Shown piece after piece: positions 10,884 through 22,830 of a stretch of DNA of 64,000 nucleotides. Under the pieces are notes generated by a model. It saw nothing but the letters and a program-made list of their open reading frames with translations, was not told where the DNA came from and did not search any database. Position numbers and translations under genes: made by a program. The stretch is from Xanthostigma xanthostigma (lineage: Eukaryota; Arthropoda; Insecta; Raphidioptera; Raphidiidae): positions 40,884,401-40,948,400 of the forward strand of contig OY754465.1 in assembly GCA_963575645.1 (NCBI GenBank), given 5' to 3'. Every line of letters starts with the position of its first letter. Positions within the stretch are counted from its first letter, which is position 1.

Positions 10884-11550
10884 TTTCAAAAAATCGGGAA
10901 GTTGACTATTGGCTTCATACCGATTTTTAAAAATCAAGTTTTCGTCAGATCTCGACGTTTTAATGTGTGTGTATATGCAAACCTGTTATTGAACGCGGTT
11001 TGCGGTATCTAACGTGACTTTGCTGAACTTAGATTTCCTGAAAATTAGAAATCATTCGGCCCAATAGATTTTGAGAAATATCAAAAATACAAGTTCAAAA
11101 TTTTTTAGAAATTTGTTTTTTTGGAATATTTTCTTAACTATTAAACTGATTAATTCCAAAATCTAATCAGCTCTTCATCTTAAAAACTGCATCAATTGCC
11201 GTGAACCGCATCAAAATCGTTCATTTGTTCAAGTGATATCGTGAACGAAAAATTCGCAAAAAAGTGTTTTTTTAAATTACTCGTAAAATTCTTAACAGAT
11301 CGACATTTTTGGTAATAAATTAATTTCTTAAGTTAAAAAAACTGCGTCGATTTTCGCAAATCGTATCAAAATCGGTTCATTTATTCACGAAATATTGTGA
11401 ACGAAAAATTCGTAAGAAAGTGTTTTTTTTGAGCTCGAAGAGCTACAAAATAAACTTTTATTCAATATTTTATATACTTTTGAGCGTTTTGAACTCAAAA
11501 ATAGCGGGAAGTTTCAGGGATGGCCTGCATGGTCAAACATCTTTTCAAAT
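10884..11550 (+). mobile_element. Element M, copy 2 (short, diverged)
   Basis: Matches element M from the aaaatcgggaagtt block, through gaacgcggtttgcgg and the tandem units (only about two remain), to gagctcgaagagcta and agcgggaagttt. The left poly-A/T hairpin and most of the microsatellite are reduced. More diverged than copies at 3.2 and 21.2 kb. Confidence 0.85.
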
Positions 11551-11960
11551 TTTTTTTCTTGATCTATTCTAAAAAGTAGAACCAAAAGTTTTAAGAAATG
11601 TTTGTTTATTACAAGAATACATTTTGCATGTATTTGGAGTATTTCATGCTCTTTTACAAAATCATTTTATAAAAGTGCTCTTAGGAAATAGTAAACTGCG
11701 ACGTCCCTGGCATGTGAAGTGAACAATTTAAGGTACAGTGAGGGTCGAATACACGTGCAGCGTACATGTGTATGTGGAAATTCAGTCGCGAGGTGGTCCG
11801 TATCTCTAATTGGCGAAAAGTCTTCTTCCAAGCGACGTGCAACTGTGGTCTCACATTGCAGAAGGGACGCTGTGAACTTAACTATACTTCCGTGGTGCAA
11901 CGAAATGTGGCGCATTTTCGTTACTCACTGTATTTGCCTACCGCAAAGAGTTTTTTTTTG
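11551..11960. other. Locally GC-richer patch with overlapping ORFs, unassigned
   Basis: Between 11690 and 11950 the GC content rises and three overlapping ORFs of 66-82 codons occur on both strands. None has a recognised domain. An ancient exon or part of an unknown element is possible; I cannot choose. Confidence 0.3.
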
Positions 11961-12174
11961 AAGTGAAAACTTCTTTAGCGGTGTTGTACACTTTTTTTGT
12001 AATGGGTAAAAAATGTTAAACTCGCGTCAGATCGTCAGATATGCGTAAGACGAAAACTTTTATTTATACAACGTTACACATCTAGCGTTGAAATATCGTA
12101 CATAAAAATGCAATCTATGATACAAACCATTTTGATCGAAAATTCGTAAGACGTTAATATTCAAGTTTTCACTT
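11961..12174 (-). mobile_element. MITE D, copy 1
   Basis: Ends aagtgaaaactt and, reversed, aagtgaaaacttg. It matches the element at 29055-29270 in opposite orientation over its whole length, including the blocks gtaatgggtaaaaa, acgttacacatctagcgttg (tctaacgttg in the other copy) and tgatcgaaaat / agatcaaaatg. About 214 bp, non-coding. Confidence 0.85.
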
Positions 12175-13249
12175 CCGCCGGCAAACCGTCTTTTTTTATT
12201 AACTTACAATGAGTTTTCAGTTAAGTACTGTTCAAGTGAATTATTACAATGAATTTTGTAAAAAATATGCTTGGCAAAGCTAGGCAGACAAATTCTGCTG
12301 CACTTGTAAAGATCAGATGCTGAGGAGGCACCGGTTTCAATAAATTTTGCGAAACTAGATCTCTGAAGAAACCGAATAGAAGTGTATTAATTGATATTTT
12401 TAATTATTTTAACTAGGGATTCTACAGATGTGCATGTCTGCAGATGAGGATGTGAAAATAATAACAAGAATAATAATATTTTTAGCAATAAATGTGAGTT
12501 CTAATAAATTGGTAAGTATAAAATTTTCCTGAAACTAAGTAAAAGAAATTGTAGTTTATTATTTTTATTAAGGAAGTCATTATTTCCATTAGGTACTTAG
12601 TGATCAAATTTCAGAATTTGCAATGTTTATTGAAAGAAAATAGCACTGCAACTTTTTCAGGATTAAGGCGATTTCACGAAGGTTAATATACTAATTCCTA
12701 TTATGATCAAGTCAAAGAACTCGATCACGCGTTAAGTGCCTGCCCCACCTTTGCAACGGTCGTCAAAAATGATGCCAATGCTCCGCGATTGCGGATGCAG
12801 ACGTCGGTATCATTACTAGTTGTAAATATAAAATGAACCCAGCACGTAACGATCAGAATAAGATTAGAATTTTTCACCAGTTTTCGAATTTGTACCTACC
12901 TGGGAACTGGTGATTTATAAAAGACGTGTCATACAAACAATAGCATTAGATGCTGATGATCTCAGTTGCCGAACGTCTATAATCGTTAATATGGAGAGTC
13001 TATTAGCTCAGGAATATTATGTCCTTTGAACAAATCAGTGAGTTTAAATTGTAATAACTATCAAACAATTTGATTATGATCAAACATGGAACTTTAAATC
13101 AATTCAGCTATTCCTCAAGTCGATGAAACAAATCAATGAAATTTATTAAATCGTTGTAAGTCTGAAATGATGAATTTTAAATCATGGTAGAAAGCTATCA
13201 TGAGAAGAATTCGAAGTAGTCAGGAGTATGGTGTAAGTAGACAAGTTGC
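12175..13249. other. No recognisable gene; one hairpin H remnant
   Basis: AT-rich. At 12945-12990 a degenerate hairpin H copy reads gatgctgatgatctcagttg followed by cgaacgtctataat. Nothing else is recognised. Confidence 0.45.
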
Positions 13250-13440
13250 AGTGGCGAGGTGCCCCGACCCCCGTACCGTACAGTACCGTACCGCACCGGT
13301 AGGGTAAGCAGCAACCAAGCTGAGGGGCACATGTGTGCAATTCTGACAGATACGCTACCGGAGCGTGACCCTAAATGACCCGGAATCACATTCAGCCACG
13401 ACGTGGAGCTTCTTATTTTCGGAATTTCACTATCTATTCG
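13250..13440. other. CpG- and GC-rich pocket
   Basis: A ~190-bp stretch has far higher GC and CpG than its surroundings and contains a gtaccgtac-type short repeat. It overlaps a 109-codon minus-strand ORF (13198-13527) and a 68-codon plus-strand ORF (13403-13609), neither with a recognised domain. It could be a degenerate promoter, an exon or an element end. Confidence 0.35.
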
Positions 13441-13609
13441 CCATGTCACGTTCCCGACACGCTCGAACAACTTACAGTCACGCACAAATGTATTATTATA
13501 TAGGTCGCTTAACTGTAATACTGCCAATTTCTATACAGAATTAAATATCGTTTACTTTAACATATTCTATAATGCGGCTGAAATAAATTACAACTCGCTA
13601 ACGTTTTAA

Positions 13610-15585
13610 AGCCGTTTTATCTCAAGTGTTAAAAAAGAGTTTCGGAAGAATTTGCATTGAAGATTTATTTGGCCGAAAGAAGTATCGTTTTTAGTATATA
13701 GACACAGGAGTTAAATGTTTGATTCCAAGTTTTATATTGTTGTTATCTTTCTTAGTTTTATTTTTAGTATTCAAATAAACCAATATGGATTACATCAGTT
13801 ACTGTAGAGATTAATTCTACAGCAGTATTTTTCTTCTTAGGACTACGTCCTTGATATATGTTTTTTTTTATTATTAAAATGATAATAATGAACGGAATAT
13901 CTTTGCCTTTTAAATGACACCTTAAAGATCATTGTATCTTCATTTTGTACAACGCTATATCGATTTTGCCTACATCAAAGCGTTGCATGGGTAAGTCGAA
14001 GTGGTTAGCCTGTACCCGCGGACAAAGCGTAGCCCTACGCACTAAAATCAAATGTAAACGTACTTCATGCGCCAATACCTAGTATTGTATATAATTCGCT
14101 CATTTTTTTTGTAATATTTATTAGCCTTTTTACATCCACTAAATGAATATAGAACTGTAGGTACCTAATAAATTGAAATATTTTGCGCTAACCTAAAAAA
14201 AAGAATATAAATATACCTAGCTATCGCTATAGTTTTTTTTCTTAAAACGACCTCTGGAATTACACTCTATCTGCATTCCAAATGCAAACTTTAATTTTCA
14301 ACGTCTAACCGTTTATATGTCTCTGACATAATTTGATCAGAAGAGTTCCATTTTTATCATTTTTGTAGTAGTGTTACAGGTCAACAAAATAAGACGCTAC
14401 TTTTTTGTTCACTATAAACAATAATTACCTACAATGAAACCTTTTCTAAATTACAATTTTACCTCCGAAAGTTTATTTTTAAGTTAAAACAGCAATATAT
14501 AAATATTATGACCGTCGTTTTTAGTTTAGAATTTAGATTATTGATGTTGGTTGGAAAAACTATTAAAACTAAAAAGAAGTAAAGATAAAAGAAAAATGAC
14601 GTAAACATCGATAAATTGGTATTTATATTATATAAGTGGTTGGAAAGTTGCAAAAATGCACTTTGGACATAAAAAAACCTTTAAAACAATTCTGTGAAAT
14701 TTGCCAGCACAAGAAGATACCGTTTACGCTCGAGGTAATAAATATCGATAGAAACAGTAAAGTCTGCACAGAAGACGAAAGCTTTGGCACAGGGTGTCGA
14801 ACGAAAGTAAAGTAAATCGAATTACACTGTCTCATGTATTGGTCGGTCGGTGGGTCTCCTGTGCGCGGAGGTTGGGAAGACTTCGCTGCGAAATAAAACT
14901 GGTAAACAACATCCAGCGATTTATAAAAATCTACTGCAACATTGGAAAGACCAGAGGTATTTTTATAAGACGGGACACTGAACAAGGAGTTTTGGCAGAG
15001 CTATCAGCTAAAAATCCTAGCGATTTAAATGCTCTGTAGTGTCGATTATTTGTTACTTTGGAGTTTGGTATCGTTTAATCTGACGCATTTTTATGGGAAT
15101 ACCTATGTTTTCCCTTCTACCAATAATCACCTACAATATACATACTAGTTGATTAAACACACATTTCAATATCCTATTATTTTAAACAAATATAAAAACA
15201 TTTTTTAACAGCCGGCAGGTAATAAACATTTTTCAAATTTTTTAAGCCTATCAAAAACGATAAAAATATTGAATACAAGGACCTTTAGTTTAGTCGCCAG
15301 AAATTACAAAAAAGTTTAGTTTTTAATTTTTTTTTTGACAACGTCGTAGCTTGTTATGTATTAAAAAACAGGCTTAGCTTTCGTATTATGACGGAGGACG
15401 CATAGGTAAGTATAAAAAACTAGAATTTTGGTTATAAGAAATTTAAACATTTTTTTGCTAATATCTTAGCTAGTTAATTAGATGGCTTTATCTTGTTCCA
15501 TTTGAAGGAGAATGCATAAATATCAAGATGATGTGTCCAAAAAAACTGTTATTTGAAAATAATTTGAACATGTAAATAACCATTT
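13610..15585. other. No recognisable gene
   Basis: AT-rich. A patch at 14760-15040 is less AT-rich and carries overlapping ORFs on both strands (minus 14623-14985, plus 14794-15039), without domains, so I do not annotate a gene. Confidence 0.4.
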
Positions 15586-15910
15586 TTAGGGTTTCGTACA
15601 TCCGATGAAAGAACGAAACCCTTATAGGATCACTCTCGTGCTTGTGTGTATGTCCGTCTGTCACAGCTTGTTTTCTCCGAATCTACTGGACGAAAAAAGC
15701 TGAACGATGACTCAATCACGGACGTGTAGTGTAAATGAACGACTTTCGATTTCGACGGTTAATTTTGAGGAGGAAATTAGAAAAATAAAAAAAAATATTT
15801 TTCAAGTGCACCATGTAACGTATCAAATGAAAGGGCTCGTTATAAGAAATACAAATATATATTTTTTTCATAATTTTAAAATGAATCGTTTAAACTTGAA
15901 ATGATATTAA
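15586..15910. repeat. Interspersed repeat with a cgaaaccct hairpin
   Basis: Starts with a hairpin whose arms are agggtttcgt and acgaaaccct, followed by ataggatcactctcgtg and gtccgtctgtcacagc. This is a phrase I associate with interspersed repeats in moths and relatives. Downstream, atcaaatgaaagggctcg is also found in the tandem array at 31.9 kb. Class uncertain; the ORF at 15707-15904 is incidental. Confidence 0.6.
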
Positions 15911-15948
15911 AAAAATATACAAAAATCGAACATTATTCCAACTTCAAA

Positions 15949-16250
15949 TCTTTGATTAACGTCTGTTTAGAACCCTTCAATAAATAAAATACCAATTTTT
16001 CAGCAAATATATTAACAAAAAAATATATAATTATTACATTAACGTCTCGATCCGGATTTGGACTTTCTTCAGAACTGGTCTAAAAAATATAAAAAATAAT
16101 TAATATTTAGTTTCTAATTAATTATTTTTTATATTTTTTAGATCAGTTCTAAAGAAGGTCCAAATCCGGATCGAAACGTAAATGTATTAATTATATATTT
16201 TTTTGTTAATATATTCTCTGAAAAATTGGTCGGTAATTTTATTTATTATT
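15949..16250. repeat. Fold-back element family A, copy 2
   Basis: Begins with the family tag ctttgattaacgtctg. Both arms carry the conserved motif: in the left arm as its complement (cgatccggatttggac), in the right arm as gtccaaatccggatcgaaac. The arms extend to aataaaat-type ends. Here the stem bases changed on both sides (GGTCC in one strand with GGATC opposite), but the loop and GAAAC stay. Confidence 0.8.
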
Positions 16251-16439
16251 CCCCCCTCTTATCTCCGAAATTTTGAAAATATAATTTAGAATAATATAAC
16301 TATGAGCTACTCATAGTTTTACAGAAAAACTTAAACGAAAATTCTAAGTTTTAAAGTGTTTCGGAATTCTCTGTAGACTATTTTTCACATTTCTTCAGAA
16401 TTTAAAGACACAGTTAACCAATCCTTGTAAAGGTGCAGT

Positions 16440-16700
16440 CTTCAGTGTTTACATCCTGTCGCTAGCGGGCTCCTTCTGCATGACACATTCTTACTTGCTT
16501 TTCACATACAGAGGTCTGCGAATTCTCCAGTGACTTGTACCAGGGTCTCGATCCTGTCATGTTTATATAGGCCACCAATCCACCCTCGCCAACCACCGCC
16601 CCCGACCCACCAATCCGATCTCTAAAACACTAGTGCAGGCCGCACATAACTCATCATCCCTCGGTATGTCCACTCAAACTGACCCCTTCTTTATTACGTC
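16440..16700. other. C-rich patch
   Basis: The stretch around 16570-16630 is unusually rich in C (ccaccgcccccgacccacc) with a tatata element just upstream (16563). A promoter or an LTR remnant can be imagined, but no ORF, partner repeat or splice signal supports either. Confidence 0.25.
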
Positions 16701-16904
16701 TGAACGGACAGAAAAGTCAAAAGAATTTATTATAGGGATTTAACCGATGATCTATTGAGCCATTTCCTTTTTTATTTCGATTTTATCAATATCCAAGACA
16801 ATCGTTAGTTAACTAAACCCGATTAAATATCAATTTTTTACATACGTTTTCTTATCTTTCTAATATCACCTACTTTATCGAAGATAAATATGATAAATAT
16901 TTAA

Positions 16905-17085
16905 ATCTTAGATTAACGTCTAAATAAAACTCTTCAAATAAATAAAATTATCGATCAATTTTTTTAGACTGTATATTGACAAAAAATTATTAAATTATAA
17001 TTCAATAAATGAAACGTCATTTATTGAATTATAATTTTTGTCAATATACAGTCTGAAAAAATTGGTCGTTAATTTTATTTATATG
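16905..17085. repeat. Fold-back element family A, short copy
   Basis: Family tag (gattaacgtctaaataaaac) followed by a near-perfect palindrome, 16951-17083, with ends aaataaaattatcgatcaat and its complement. The centre keeps only gaaacgtcatt, so the stem-loop motif is lost while the arms remain. Confidence 0.8.
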
Positions 17086-17373
17086 ATAAATATTTGTTAT
17101 GTAAGAGATTATTACCTTAAATAGTGTTGTATTCCTTCTTTGTGTAATGTAGAAAATATGTTTTGTTTATCTATTTTATAAGAAAAAAATGTATTATTTC
17201 TATTTCTCACTATCAATAAATAATTTGAAATATAAGGGTGTCTAAAAAAATATAGATGTCATTGTTAAAGCCTGAACATGAATATCTAAGTTTCTTGCTG
17301 GTTAAGTTACCAGTTAGTTTATAGCGACCATTATAGACATTAATTTCTTCCTAAGATTATAATATATACTTAT

Positions 17374-17520
17374 GCTCCCTGCACTTTTAATCCCAAATCC
17401 CGTCATATCGTCTAAAAACGGTTACAGTACTTCGAGTGTTATTTTTAAGGCTATATCGCCGGAAGAAAACTAACCTTTTTTAGGAAACACGAAGGGATTT
17501 GAGATAAAAAGTGCAGGGGG
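17374..17520. mobile_element. Small MITE with ~30-bp inverted ends
   Basis: Left end ctccctgcacttttaatccc and reversed right end ccccctgcactttttatctc are inverted repeats continuing through caaatccc. About 147 bp, non-coding, no clear target duplication. Confidence 0.75.
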
Positions 17521-17638
17521 TTTTGTAGGTAGCATATTATACTCTACCTGGGTATCATTCGAATAACTTGGTATTTATTTATTTGATTGATTTATTAACA
17601 AATTTTGTCTATACGCAATAATATGAAACAGTAAAATA

Positions 17639-18000
17639 GATATTAGAAGATTAAAGGATGAAACCTGGTGGCATAGGATCAATGAACTTTGCAAATACTG
17701 AAGGTTTTTTAATTGCATTTTATTGTCTGACGTTTCGGCAATCTTTATGCCATCTTCGGAGAATCAATGCTGTCCGTTTTCGCAGTATTGTTGTTATGTA
17801 AAAAATAAATTAAAATAAAAAATTTCATTAACGGGTATTAAAATTACTATTTTTTTCAAAAAAACGACTGATTTTTACTGAAAATTGTAACTTGTTTAAA
17901 ATTTTAAACAAGTTACATTTGACACGTTTATACAATTTTCAGTAAAGTAAAGTTCATTGATCCTATGCCACCAGGTTCCATCCTTTAATCTTCTAATATT
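17639..18000. mobile_element. Fold-back element B
   Basis: About 50-bp near-perfect inverted ends: atattagaagattaaaggat on the left and the same, reversed, on the right, continuing through ctggtggcataggatcaatg. The interior holds, on the minus strand, a GAAGA-T-GGCA-loop-TGCC-GAAACGTC motif (complement at 17737-17762) and an inner inverted pair (aacttgtttaaaat / attttaaacaagtt). No ORF. Confidence 0.85.
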
Positions 18001-20379
18001 TAAACAGGATCATCATCACTCTAAATTATTAGAGTTATTTTTCACAAGTAAAATAAATGCTAATAAAACTATCTATTATACTGAATAGCAAACTTGGTTA
18101 ATCTAGGCCACGTTAAAAAGTTGATGGAAAAAAGTTCCGCACGTTTACACCGAATACAACTAATTAGAGTTGTTTTATATACCTACCTAAAGGTGATCAG
18201 AATACTTCTTTGAAAATATGGAACGTACAAAAGAAAATGATAAAAGATAATTATTTTTTTTCTCTAAAAATATAGACAGCATTAATATCTTTTCACACAA
18301 ATTTCCAGTTAATAGCGGACATTATCCTGACTTAGCGACGACAAGAACGAAAGTAAGCGTGATTTACTGTTGAAAATATCACTTATGTCTGAAGCGTTAT
18401 GATACAAGTAGGATATGAGGAAGATTTTATTAGGGAGGTTATTACGGCAGTATTTCCAGCTTTAGAATTTCCAAAGGAAGTTCGCTTCTTTGCGCCACCC
18501 TTTCATGTTCTTGGCACACTATCCTTACTGTTCTATGTACAAACAGTGGCGTGTCGTCAGATTGTTTATAGTACCTATCGTACTATAATTGGTACGGTAT
18601 TGAATAGCATATTGAAAAAAAATATAACATCTTAACTGTTTACGATCTGTACGTTCTAGAATGTGAAAGTTTTGTTAAATTTAACTTCAACCTTTTCTTG
18701 GATAAAGTTCCAAATCACACTTATTGGCTATAGTAAGGTTGTTCAGTTTTTTCAGGAAGAATCCTAGTTGCTCACCTGAAAATATTATGAGCCGTTTTTG
18801 ATATAAAAAAATTAAGGATATAAGTCTTATATCATTGAATTTGCTTGAATACGTAAATGATAAAATAAAAACCTACTGCAGAAGGTTCTTACACAATATA
18901 TTGTTCTTATACTAGTTTGGAATCATGAAACATAGGTTACTGGGTCAAACCGAAGAATACCGAACTGAACCGAACGAATCATCGTCTGTGGGTCCGGCGG
19001 ATTTACAATATAAAAGAATTTTAAGTCAGATCGGATCACAAAATAAAGAAATTATCTATCTTATCTATGCTAATAACAAGGAGAGGTTTGTATGGTTGTC
19101 GCATCTAATCTCAGGGAACTACAGAATCAATTTGAGAAAATTTTCAATAATTAAAAGCTTACTGCTTCCCCAAGAACATAAGCTATTTGTATATTATTAC
19201 GTTATTATAAAAGGGGCAACGAGCAGTAAACAAATATTAAAGCAAGTCGGGACACGTACACGCGATTTATGAGCTAAGAAAAAGATGAAACATCCGAAAA
19301 CCTTTTTGAATTTTAGTATTTCAGCTCTTAATGGATTTGTATGTCCTATTAAGAGAAAAAGTAGCTCGCCACTGAAGCACCTTTTCCGTGAAAATCCATT
19401 CATAGTCCTGGAGAGATCGGGATCAGTGACAGCTATGTCGAGGGGAGCGTTTTCAAAAGCCTTACTGGGAACATCAGGAGAGCAGGCAGTAACAAGGATT
19501 TTAGAAGCAACACATAGTAGCCTCAGATAATGGCTCAATCTCACACACTGCCTTGTTTATGACGGACACTCATTGCATATATTGTAATAGTCGTGCACAC
19601 ACACTGGCTACACAATAAACTATAAAATATGTACATAGACTAGGATTTAGAATTTCAGGAAGGACTACAGCAAAGTCAAATATCGTAGCCTTTAAACCGT
19701 TAATACGCTTAGAGTTGAAACATTAAAAAAAATTATGATTTGAGAAATATCTTCAAAAAAACAATTAGGAAGTTTCCCATTTTTTACTGGTTATTATAGC
19801 CCCGAAAATTACAAAACTTGGTGGTAAAATAATTATCTTCAAAGAAAACAAAGTTATACTTTCGAAAGTCATGAAGGCAACAGAGAATTAACAGTTGAAT
19901 AGATATGAATATATTTTAAATTCATGACTTATTAGTTATTATATAATTACTAATACGACATTTGTGTCGAGCTATACGTCATAATCAATGGCTGACCAGG
20001 CGTAGATTAGTCTCGTTTGCGACCGCAGGTAGGTACAATAAAATTGAATATATCCGTTGAATTTAAAATCATCGCAAAAATTCTTTTAACTTTTTTAAAA
20101 TTATCCTTATTACAGTGACGTGGTGATAACATTATTAGTATTTTCATCAAGTGGAAACTCCCTAATTTTTTTAGATGAAACTTTTTTAGACGCGATGAGT
20201 GTAATTTTGTTCAGCAAACGAAAAGCAATAGCGTCAGGAGTGAGGAAAACGAGCTGCTAGCAAGGAACTGGAACAGCTTAGCTTGCAGGTAGTTATGAAT
20301 GTTTACTGTTTACTTGGTTACAAATGTTTTCTCAGGAAGTTTCACTTCAAATGTGTAACATTTACACGCTCAAAGTTTT
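18001..20379. other. No recognised gene; several unassigned ORFs
   Basis: ORFs at 18399-18635 (78 codons), 18925-19272 and 19285-19530 on plus, and 19197-19544 on minus (115 codons) lie in slightly less AT-rich sequence, but overlap one another and show no domain. I see no splice pattern or repeat that explains them. An old pseudogene or unknown element is possible. Confidence 0.35.
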
Positions 20380-20797
20380 TTTGACGTGATAACGTCTTAA
20401 AAATTGATGAAACACCGGCTGCACGCACGAAAAAGAGTGACGTTCCGCAAGCGAGAGCGCGATATAAGCGATAGTCTCTCTCTTCTCGCGTGACGTCAGA
20501 GAGTAGTGTGCGTTAAACATTTTTTTCGGCTGTTCCAGCGAAAGCTACATCTGACAGATGGCCAGATAAATTACACGGTTTGTTAACAAATATATAATAT
20601 ATATACATTCTTTTAAATGTCTTTTATAATTGCTTAAAAATATGTATTTTGCTTTGGTTGATCAAATTATTAGTCGGTAAAAATATAGTTTGACAGCTAC
20701 TAAAATTTAGGTTATGTATTATTAAATATGATATTCGAGCGGAATACGTTATCACGTAAAACTATCGTCCGTAAACCGACTTTACAGACAACCAATT
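20380..20797 (+). mobile_element. Element E, copy 1
   Basis: Starts ttgacgtgataacgtctta, ends gaatacgttatcacgtaaaa then accgactttacagacaacca. The 12-bp words acgtgataacgt and acgttatcacgt near the two ends are reverse complements. Shared blocks with other copies are acaccggctgcacgcacgaa at the left and atgatattcgagcgg at the right. Non-coding; likely a MITE. Confidence 0.85.
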
Positions 20798-21084
20798 TTT
20801 TTTTCGGTTGAATTAAAATTTGAGTTAAATAATTATCTATATAAGATTTTTCGTGTTATTATATAGCTTCCCCGGTGAACGCATCTCGTGGTCAATATGC
20901 CAAATAGATACATAAATTTACAATAATAAATAAAAACTGTGATATCTCTAAAATAGTGACAATTCTTATCACAAAAATATTGCAGTAGCATCTATTTAAC
21001 ACATGCAAGTAACGCATATTCATTGAAAAACATTTTCGATAAAAAACCGGTCATAAATAATTTAAATCTTTGATTAACGTAATA

Positions 21085-21122
21085 ATAGACGCTGATGACC
21101 TCAGCTGTTGAGCGTCTATAAT
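21085..21122 (+). repeat. Hairpin H, best copy
   Basis: Reads tagacgctgatgacctcagc then tgttgagcgtctataat: outer arms gacgct/agcgtc enclose an inner gctga/tcagc hairpin option. Flanked on both sides by the family-A tag (ctttgattaacgt) and followed by a TC microsatellite (21129-21143). Weaker copies occur near 10541, 12945, 28808 and, on minus, 47715-47750. Confidence 0.7.
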
Positions 21123-21194
21123 TTACAATCTCTCTCTCTCTCTTTGATTAACGTCTGATTAAATAATATTTGATAATTAAAAACTTGAAGCGAT

Positions 21195-22466
21195 TTTTAA
21201 CTTCCCGCTTAAAAGAAAAAAAAAAAAATTTTTTTTTTTTCAAAAATCGGGAAGTTATTGGTTTCACCCCGATTTTCGAAAATCGAGTTTTCGCCAGATC
21301 TCGACGTTTTGAGGTCCTAGGAAGCTATTAAAACTATTTTGGCGATGATGTCCGTAGGGCTGTATGTATGTGTGTGTGTGTGTATGTATGTATGTAAACC
21401 TTTTATATCTTTTGAACGGAGTGTCCGACTGAAACGCGGTTTGCGGCATCTGACGTGATCTTGGTGAACTTAGACTTCCTGAAAATTTGAAACGATTCGG
21501 CCCAAAAAATTTTGAGAAATCTTAAAAAAACAAGTTTCAAAAATTTTTTAAAATTTGTTTTTGTAAAATATTTTCTAAACTACTAAACCGAATAGTTCCA
21601 AAATCTAATCAGCTCTTCTCCTTAACAAACTGCGTCGATTTCCGCAAACCGCATCAAAATCGGTTCATTTGTTCACGAAATACCGTGAACGAAAAAATCG
21701 TAAAAAAGTGTTTTTTTAAAATGATTCTTAAAATTGTTATCAGATCGAATTTTTTGTAATAAATTACTTTCTTAGGCTAAAAAAACTGCGTCGATGGCCG
21801 CAAACCAGATCAAAATTGGTTCATTTGTTCATGAGATAACGTGAACGAAAAATTATGAGAAAAGTAATTTTTTATAATTACTCGTAAAATTATTATCAAA
21901 TCGATTTTTTTGTAATAATTTACTTTCTTAGGTTAAAAAAACTGCGTCGATCGCCGCAAACCAATTCAAAATCGGTTCATTTGTTCATGAGATAACGTGA
22001 ACGAAAAATTAGAAAAAAAGTAATTTTTTATAATTACTCGTAAAATTCTTATCAAATCGATTTTTTTGTAATAATTTACTTTCTTAGGTTAAAAAAACTG
22101 CGTCGATCGACGCAAACCGCATCAAAATCGGCTCATTTGTTCACGAGATATCGTGAACGAAAAATTTGTAAAAAAGTGTTTTTTTTAAATTGCTCGTAAA
22201 ATTCCTATGAGATCATTTTTTCTGTAATAAATTACTTTTTTAGGACAAAAAATTGAGTCGACTGCCGCAAATCGCATCAAAATCGGTTCATTTGTTCATG
22301 AGATATAGTGAACGAAAATTTCGTAACAGTGTTTTTTTTTTTGAGCTCGAAGAGCTAAAAAATAAACTTCTTGGTATATTTTATATATTTTTGAGCGTTT
22401 TGAACTCGAAAATAGCGGGAAGTTACAGGGATGGCCTGCAGGGTCAAACTTCTTTTCAAATTTTTT
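21195..22466 (+). mobile_element. Element M, copy 3 (uninterrupted reference copy)
   Basis: The full order is readable: aacttcccgct, A/T hairpin, ttcgaaaatcgagttttcgc, GT/GTAT microsatellite (21361-21392), aacgcggtttgcggcatctg, about five ~157-bp tandem units, gagctcgaagagcta, agcgggaagtt and a ~40-bp tail. It is very similar to the copy split at 3.2-8.9 kb, so both are fairly recent. It is itself inserted among family-A fold-back sequence. The ORFs on it are not conserved between copies. Confidence 0.85.
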
Positions 22467-22504
22467 TTTTTCAAAAACCAATTAGAAACTAATTACCTAT
22501 TAAT

Positions 22505-22830
22505 TAAGTTTTATATTTTTTAAATCAGTTTTGAAGACTATCCAAATCCGGACCGAAACGTTAATGTATTAATTATATACTTTTTGTAAATAAAATTGTC
22601 GACCAATTTTTCTCAGACCATACGATATATTGACAAAAATGATAAAAATACAAATCAATATAACATAAGATGATATTTCGATCCGGATTTGGATCTTCTT
22701 CAGAAAAATCTAAAAATATAAAAATTAATTAGTATTAAATTATTAATTATTATTTATTTACACGAATGATATACTTTTTGTGTTAACATATTTGTCTGAA
22801 AAATTAGTCAATAATTTTATTTATTGAATA
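22505..22830. repeat. Fold-back element family A, copies 3 and 4 (nested)
   Basis: A right half (gactatccaaatccggaccg then aaacgttaat) is followed at 22588 by a nearly full copy starting aaataaaattgtcgaccaat, with the motif complement atttcgatccggatttggat, and closing at about 22825 with aataattttattt. The copies are nested or abutted. Confidence 0.75.

Noticed and set aside
19197..19544. 115-codon minus ORF and overlapping plus ORFs as a gene
   Set aside because: Open frames occur on both strands at once in slightly GC-richer DNA, without a domain, splice sites or repeat support.
21085..21122. Hammerhead ribozyme from the CTGATGA word in hairpin H
   Set aside because: The required GAAA strand and cleavage triplet in the right order are missing.
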